6,600 nucleotides of DNA, from NCBI GenBank assembly GCA_003444085.1, contig DLVL01000082.1:1-6600 (forward strand), written 5' to 3'. The notes beneath the pieces are model-generated. The model did no database searches and was not told the origin of the DNA. It worked only from the letters and a program-made list of their open reading frames with translations. This DNA is from Kosmotogaceae bacterium (GTDB lineage: Bacteria > Thermotogota > Thermotogae > Petrotogales > Kosmotogaceae). This document shows, in pieces, positions 4,917-6,600 of the stretch. Each line of letters starts with the position of its first letter. The stretch's first letter is position 1. Both the position numbers and the translations under genes were made by a program.

Positions 4917-6440
4917 TTGAACTACGCCGGAGTCAGCACCGTTACAACGATAGGTCTGAATGTGCTTCCTGTGACTGTTGAAGTTGATGTCGATCGCAGA
5001 GCCGTTATCTACGATATAGACATCGTAGGTCTTGGTGACACTGTGGTCAAAGAAAGCAAGAAAAGAGTGAAGAGCGCCCTTAAGAATTCCGGATTCGGAA
5101 TTCCACAGGGTCGAATAACCGTCAACCTTGCTCCAAGCGACGTGAAGAAAGAAGGGTCCTATCTGGATCTTCCGATAGCAGTAGGGATGCTCCAGGCCGC
5201 CGAGGTGCTGAACAGAGACATTGGTGAATTTGTTTTTTTCGGTGAACTGGGGCTTGATGGGACGCTAAGGAAAGTCAGGGGAGTACTGCCCATACTGCTC
5301 TCGCTCTCTCAAGGCAAGAATAGGGCAGCTGTAATACTTCCCATAGAAAACGCTCGCGAAGCGAGTGCTGTAAGAGGCCTAAAAGTGTACGCGGTCAGGG
5401 ATCTGAAAGATCTCGTGTCATTTCTCAACGGATATTCGAAGAAGACACCTGTTGAATTTGTGCAACCTGATCTCGAGCACGCAGTCTCTGCCGACATCTC
5501 TGATGTCAAAGGTCATGATTTCGCGAAAAGGGCAGCAGAGATTGCAGCAGCTGGCCAGCACAACATCTCTTTTAGGGGTTCTCCCGGATGTGGCAAGACA
5601 ATGCTGGCCAGGAGAATACCGGGGATCCTTCCAAGAATGACCATGGAAGAAGCTCTCGAAACCACAATGATATACAGCATAGCAGGATTGCTTGACGACA
5701 AAGGACTGATAAGCGAACGCCCGTTCAGGTCTCCGCATCACACGGCATCGACCACGGCGATTATCGGCGGAGGAACAGACGCAAGACCGGGAGAGATAAG
5801 CCTGGCTAACAACGGCGTGCTTTTCCTTGACGAGTTTCCGGAATTCAGGAAAGATGTGATCGAGGCACTCAGACAACCCATAGAAGACGGAACAGTGACA
5901 ATTGCACGGGCAAAACTCACAGTTAGGTATCCATCCAGGTTCATGTTTGTGGTGGCCCAAAATCCCTGTGCGTGTGGCTGGTATGGCGACAACGTTCATG
6001 AGTGTACATGCTCATGGAATGACATACGACGTTACAACAGAAAAGTCTCTGGTCCTATGGAAGACAGAATAGACATATTCGTTGATATGCCCCGCCTTGA
6101 GTTTAAGGAGTATGCTTCAAGGACATCGGCTGAGACCTCTCTCCAGGTAAGAGAAAGGGTTGAAAGGGCCAGGAAAAGGCAGCTGGACCGTCTTTCTGCC
6201 TTCAGGTTGCGTTCAAACAGCCAGATGACACACAAACTCGTTCAGAAGATGGCATCTCTTGATTCAGCGGGAGGGAAACTGCTTGAGAGCGCCATAGAGA
6301 AGATGAAACTGACCGGAAGAAGTATAGACAGGGTACTGAAAGTAGCCCGTACAATAGCCGATCTTGATGATGAAGAAACCGTCCTGGCCAGACACCTTGC
6401 AGAGGCCCTTCAGTACAGGAAGAAGACGCTAGAACTCTGA
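4917..6440 (+). CDS. comM: ComM/YifB family AAA+ ATPase (Mg-chelatase-like helicase)
   Basis: Full-length 507-aa YifB/ComM protein. Characterised ComM is a hexameric helicase that drives branch migration when transforming DNA integrates into the chromosome; a role here is inferred from family. The N-terminal ChlI/Lon-like domain covers about 1-170 (VDVDRRAVIYDIDIVGLGD, then LDLPIAVGML). Walker A is GSPGCGKT at 221-228. RPFRSPHHTASTTAIIGGG (268-286) is the family's conserved insert. Walker B is VLFLDEF with Asp305 and Glu306. Sensor 1 lies in AQNP (347-350). A paired-cysteine motif follows at C351, C353, C363 and C365. GPMEDRIDI (379-387) carries the arginine-finger region. The C-terminal Mg-chelatase domain has LTGRSIDRVLKVARTIADL. 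Start is TTG at 4917, supported by GAGGAGGGTGG at 4903-4913. No terminator is seen between its stop and the tRNA-Ser promoter. Confidence 0.95.
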   Translation: MNYAGVSTVTTIGLNVLPVTVEVDVDRRAVIYDIDIVGLGDTVVKESKKRVKSALKNSGFGIPQGRITVNLAPSDVKKEGSYLDLPIAVGMLQAAEVLNRDIGEFVFFGELGLDGTLRKVRGVLPILLSLSQGKNRAAVILPIENAREASAVRGLKVYAVRDLKDLVSFLNGYSKKTPVEFVQPDLEHAVSADISDVKGHDFAKRAAEIAAAGQHNISFRGSPGCGKTMLARRIPGILPRMTMEEALETTMIYSIAGLLDDKGLISERPFRSPHHTASTTAIIGGGTDARPGEISLANNGVLFLDEFPEFRKDVIEALRQPIEDGTVTIARAKLTVRYPSRFMFVVAQNPCACGWYGDNVHECTCSWNDIRRYNRKVSGPMEDRIDIFVDMPRLEFKEYASRTSAETSLQVRERVERARKRQLDRLSAFRLRSNSQMTHKLVQKMASLDSAGGKLLESAIEKMKLTGRSIDRVLKVARTIADLDDEETVLARHLAEALQYRKKTLEL

Positions 6441-6479
6441 ACAGTTCACAGGGCGTGATTTCCAGGGCAGTGGTGTTCG

Positions 6480-6508
6480 TTGACACACTTGTAGACGCGT
6501 GATAGAAT
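6480..6508 (+). promoter_or_regulatory. tRNA-Ser promoter
   Basis: A perfect -35 TTGACA (6480-6485), a 17-base spacer, and TAGAAT (6503-6508) with the extended -10 TG at 6500-6501. It shares GTGATAGAATCC and an upstream TAGAC block with the tRNA-Val promoter. The predicted start near 6515 leaves a leader of about 6 bases before the tRNA. Confidence 0.8.
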
Positions 6509-6520
6509 CCATATTGCGGT

Positions 6521-6600
6521 GGAGAGGTGGCCGAGCGGCCGAAGGCGCTTGCCTGCTAAGCAAGTGTAGAGGTGACTCTACCGAGGGTTCGAATCCCTCC
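6521..6600 (+). tRNA. tRNA-Ser (anticodon GCT), cut by window end
   Basis: The 5' acceptor strand is GGAGAGG, followed by TG and a type II D arm (GCCGAGCGGCCGAAGGC). The anticodon stem CTTGC/GCAAG encloses CTGCTAA, giving anticodon GCT for serine AGC/AGU codons. A long variable arm TAGAG-GTGA-CTCTA is diagnostic of serine tRNAs. The T arm GAGGG-TTCGAAT-CCCTC is intact. Base 6600 is the first base of the 3' acceptor strand, so the rest of that strand and the 3' end lie outside. Confidence 0.96.

Noticed and set aside
5418..5999. 193-codon open frame on the minus strand
   Set aside because: It is antisense to the conserved AAA+ core of comM. Its composition (many Cys, Arg, His) mirrors the sense codons and no domain is visible.
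6432..6447. Short inverted repeat GAACT/AGTTC at the comM stop
   Set aside because: Only 5 bp and no T run follows, so it does not qualify as a terminator.
1..6600. CRISPR array, insertion sequence, prophage, toxin-antitoxin or defence system
   Set aside because: No regularly spaced repeats, transposase or integrase motifs, terminal inverted repeats, or small paired genes were seen. All genes but the regulator-hydrolase pair are common housekeeping families.

Overview
The window looks like an ordinary, densely packed chromosomal segment of a bacterium of moderate GC content. Arginine is written mostly with AGA/AGG, and several genes start with TTG or GTG behind strong GGAGGTG-type ribosome binding sites. 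The gene set and codon habits suggest the Thermotogota, perhaps Mesotoga or a relative. That placement comes from recall of such genomes, not from a search. I find no CRISPR array, insertion sequence, prophage or defence island, and no new multi-gene system.

Layout, left to right. Positions 1-86 are an unresolved edge. Positions 87-2098 hold a two-gene plus-strand operon with a 4-base ATGA overlap: a small HTH/WYL-like regulator followed by a signal-anchored alpha/beta hydrolase of the PhoPQ-activated pathogenicity-related (PqaA) family. A tRNA-Val(CAC) with its own promoter follows at 2146-2220. A bidirectional terminator (2225-2252) separates it from the convergent minus-strand pair hpf-rng (hibernation promoting factor, then ribonuclease G), which is read from right to left. 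Upstream of hpf on the minus strand is a NUDIX hydrolase (4347-4817). This is divergent from comM/yifB on the plus strand (4917-6440), and a compact two-way promoter region lies between them. The window ends inside a tRNA-Ser(GCT), starting at 6521, whose promoter is nearly the same as that of tRNA-Val.

How the genes fit together: hpf and rng form a translation and RNA-turnover unit (ribosome dimerisation/protection; endonucleolytic RNA processing and decay) and sit between tRNA genes. ComM is the branch-migration helicase known from natural transformation. The NUDIX protein is a generic nucleotide or pyrophosphate hydrolase. The regulator-hydrolase pair is the only accessory-looking module.

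The points most worth a second look are regulatory: the true start codon of rng (perhaps AUA), a stable GNRA hairpin between hpf and rng, a perfect palindrome over the predicted hpf transcription start, and the WYL-like/PqaA pairing.
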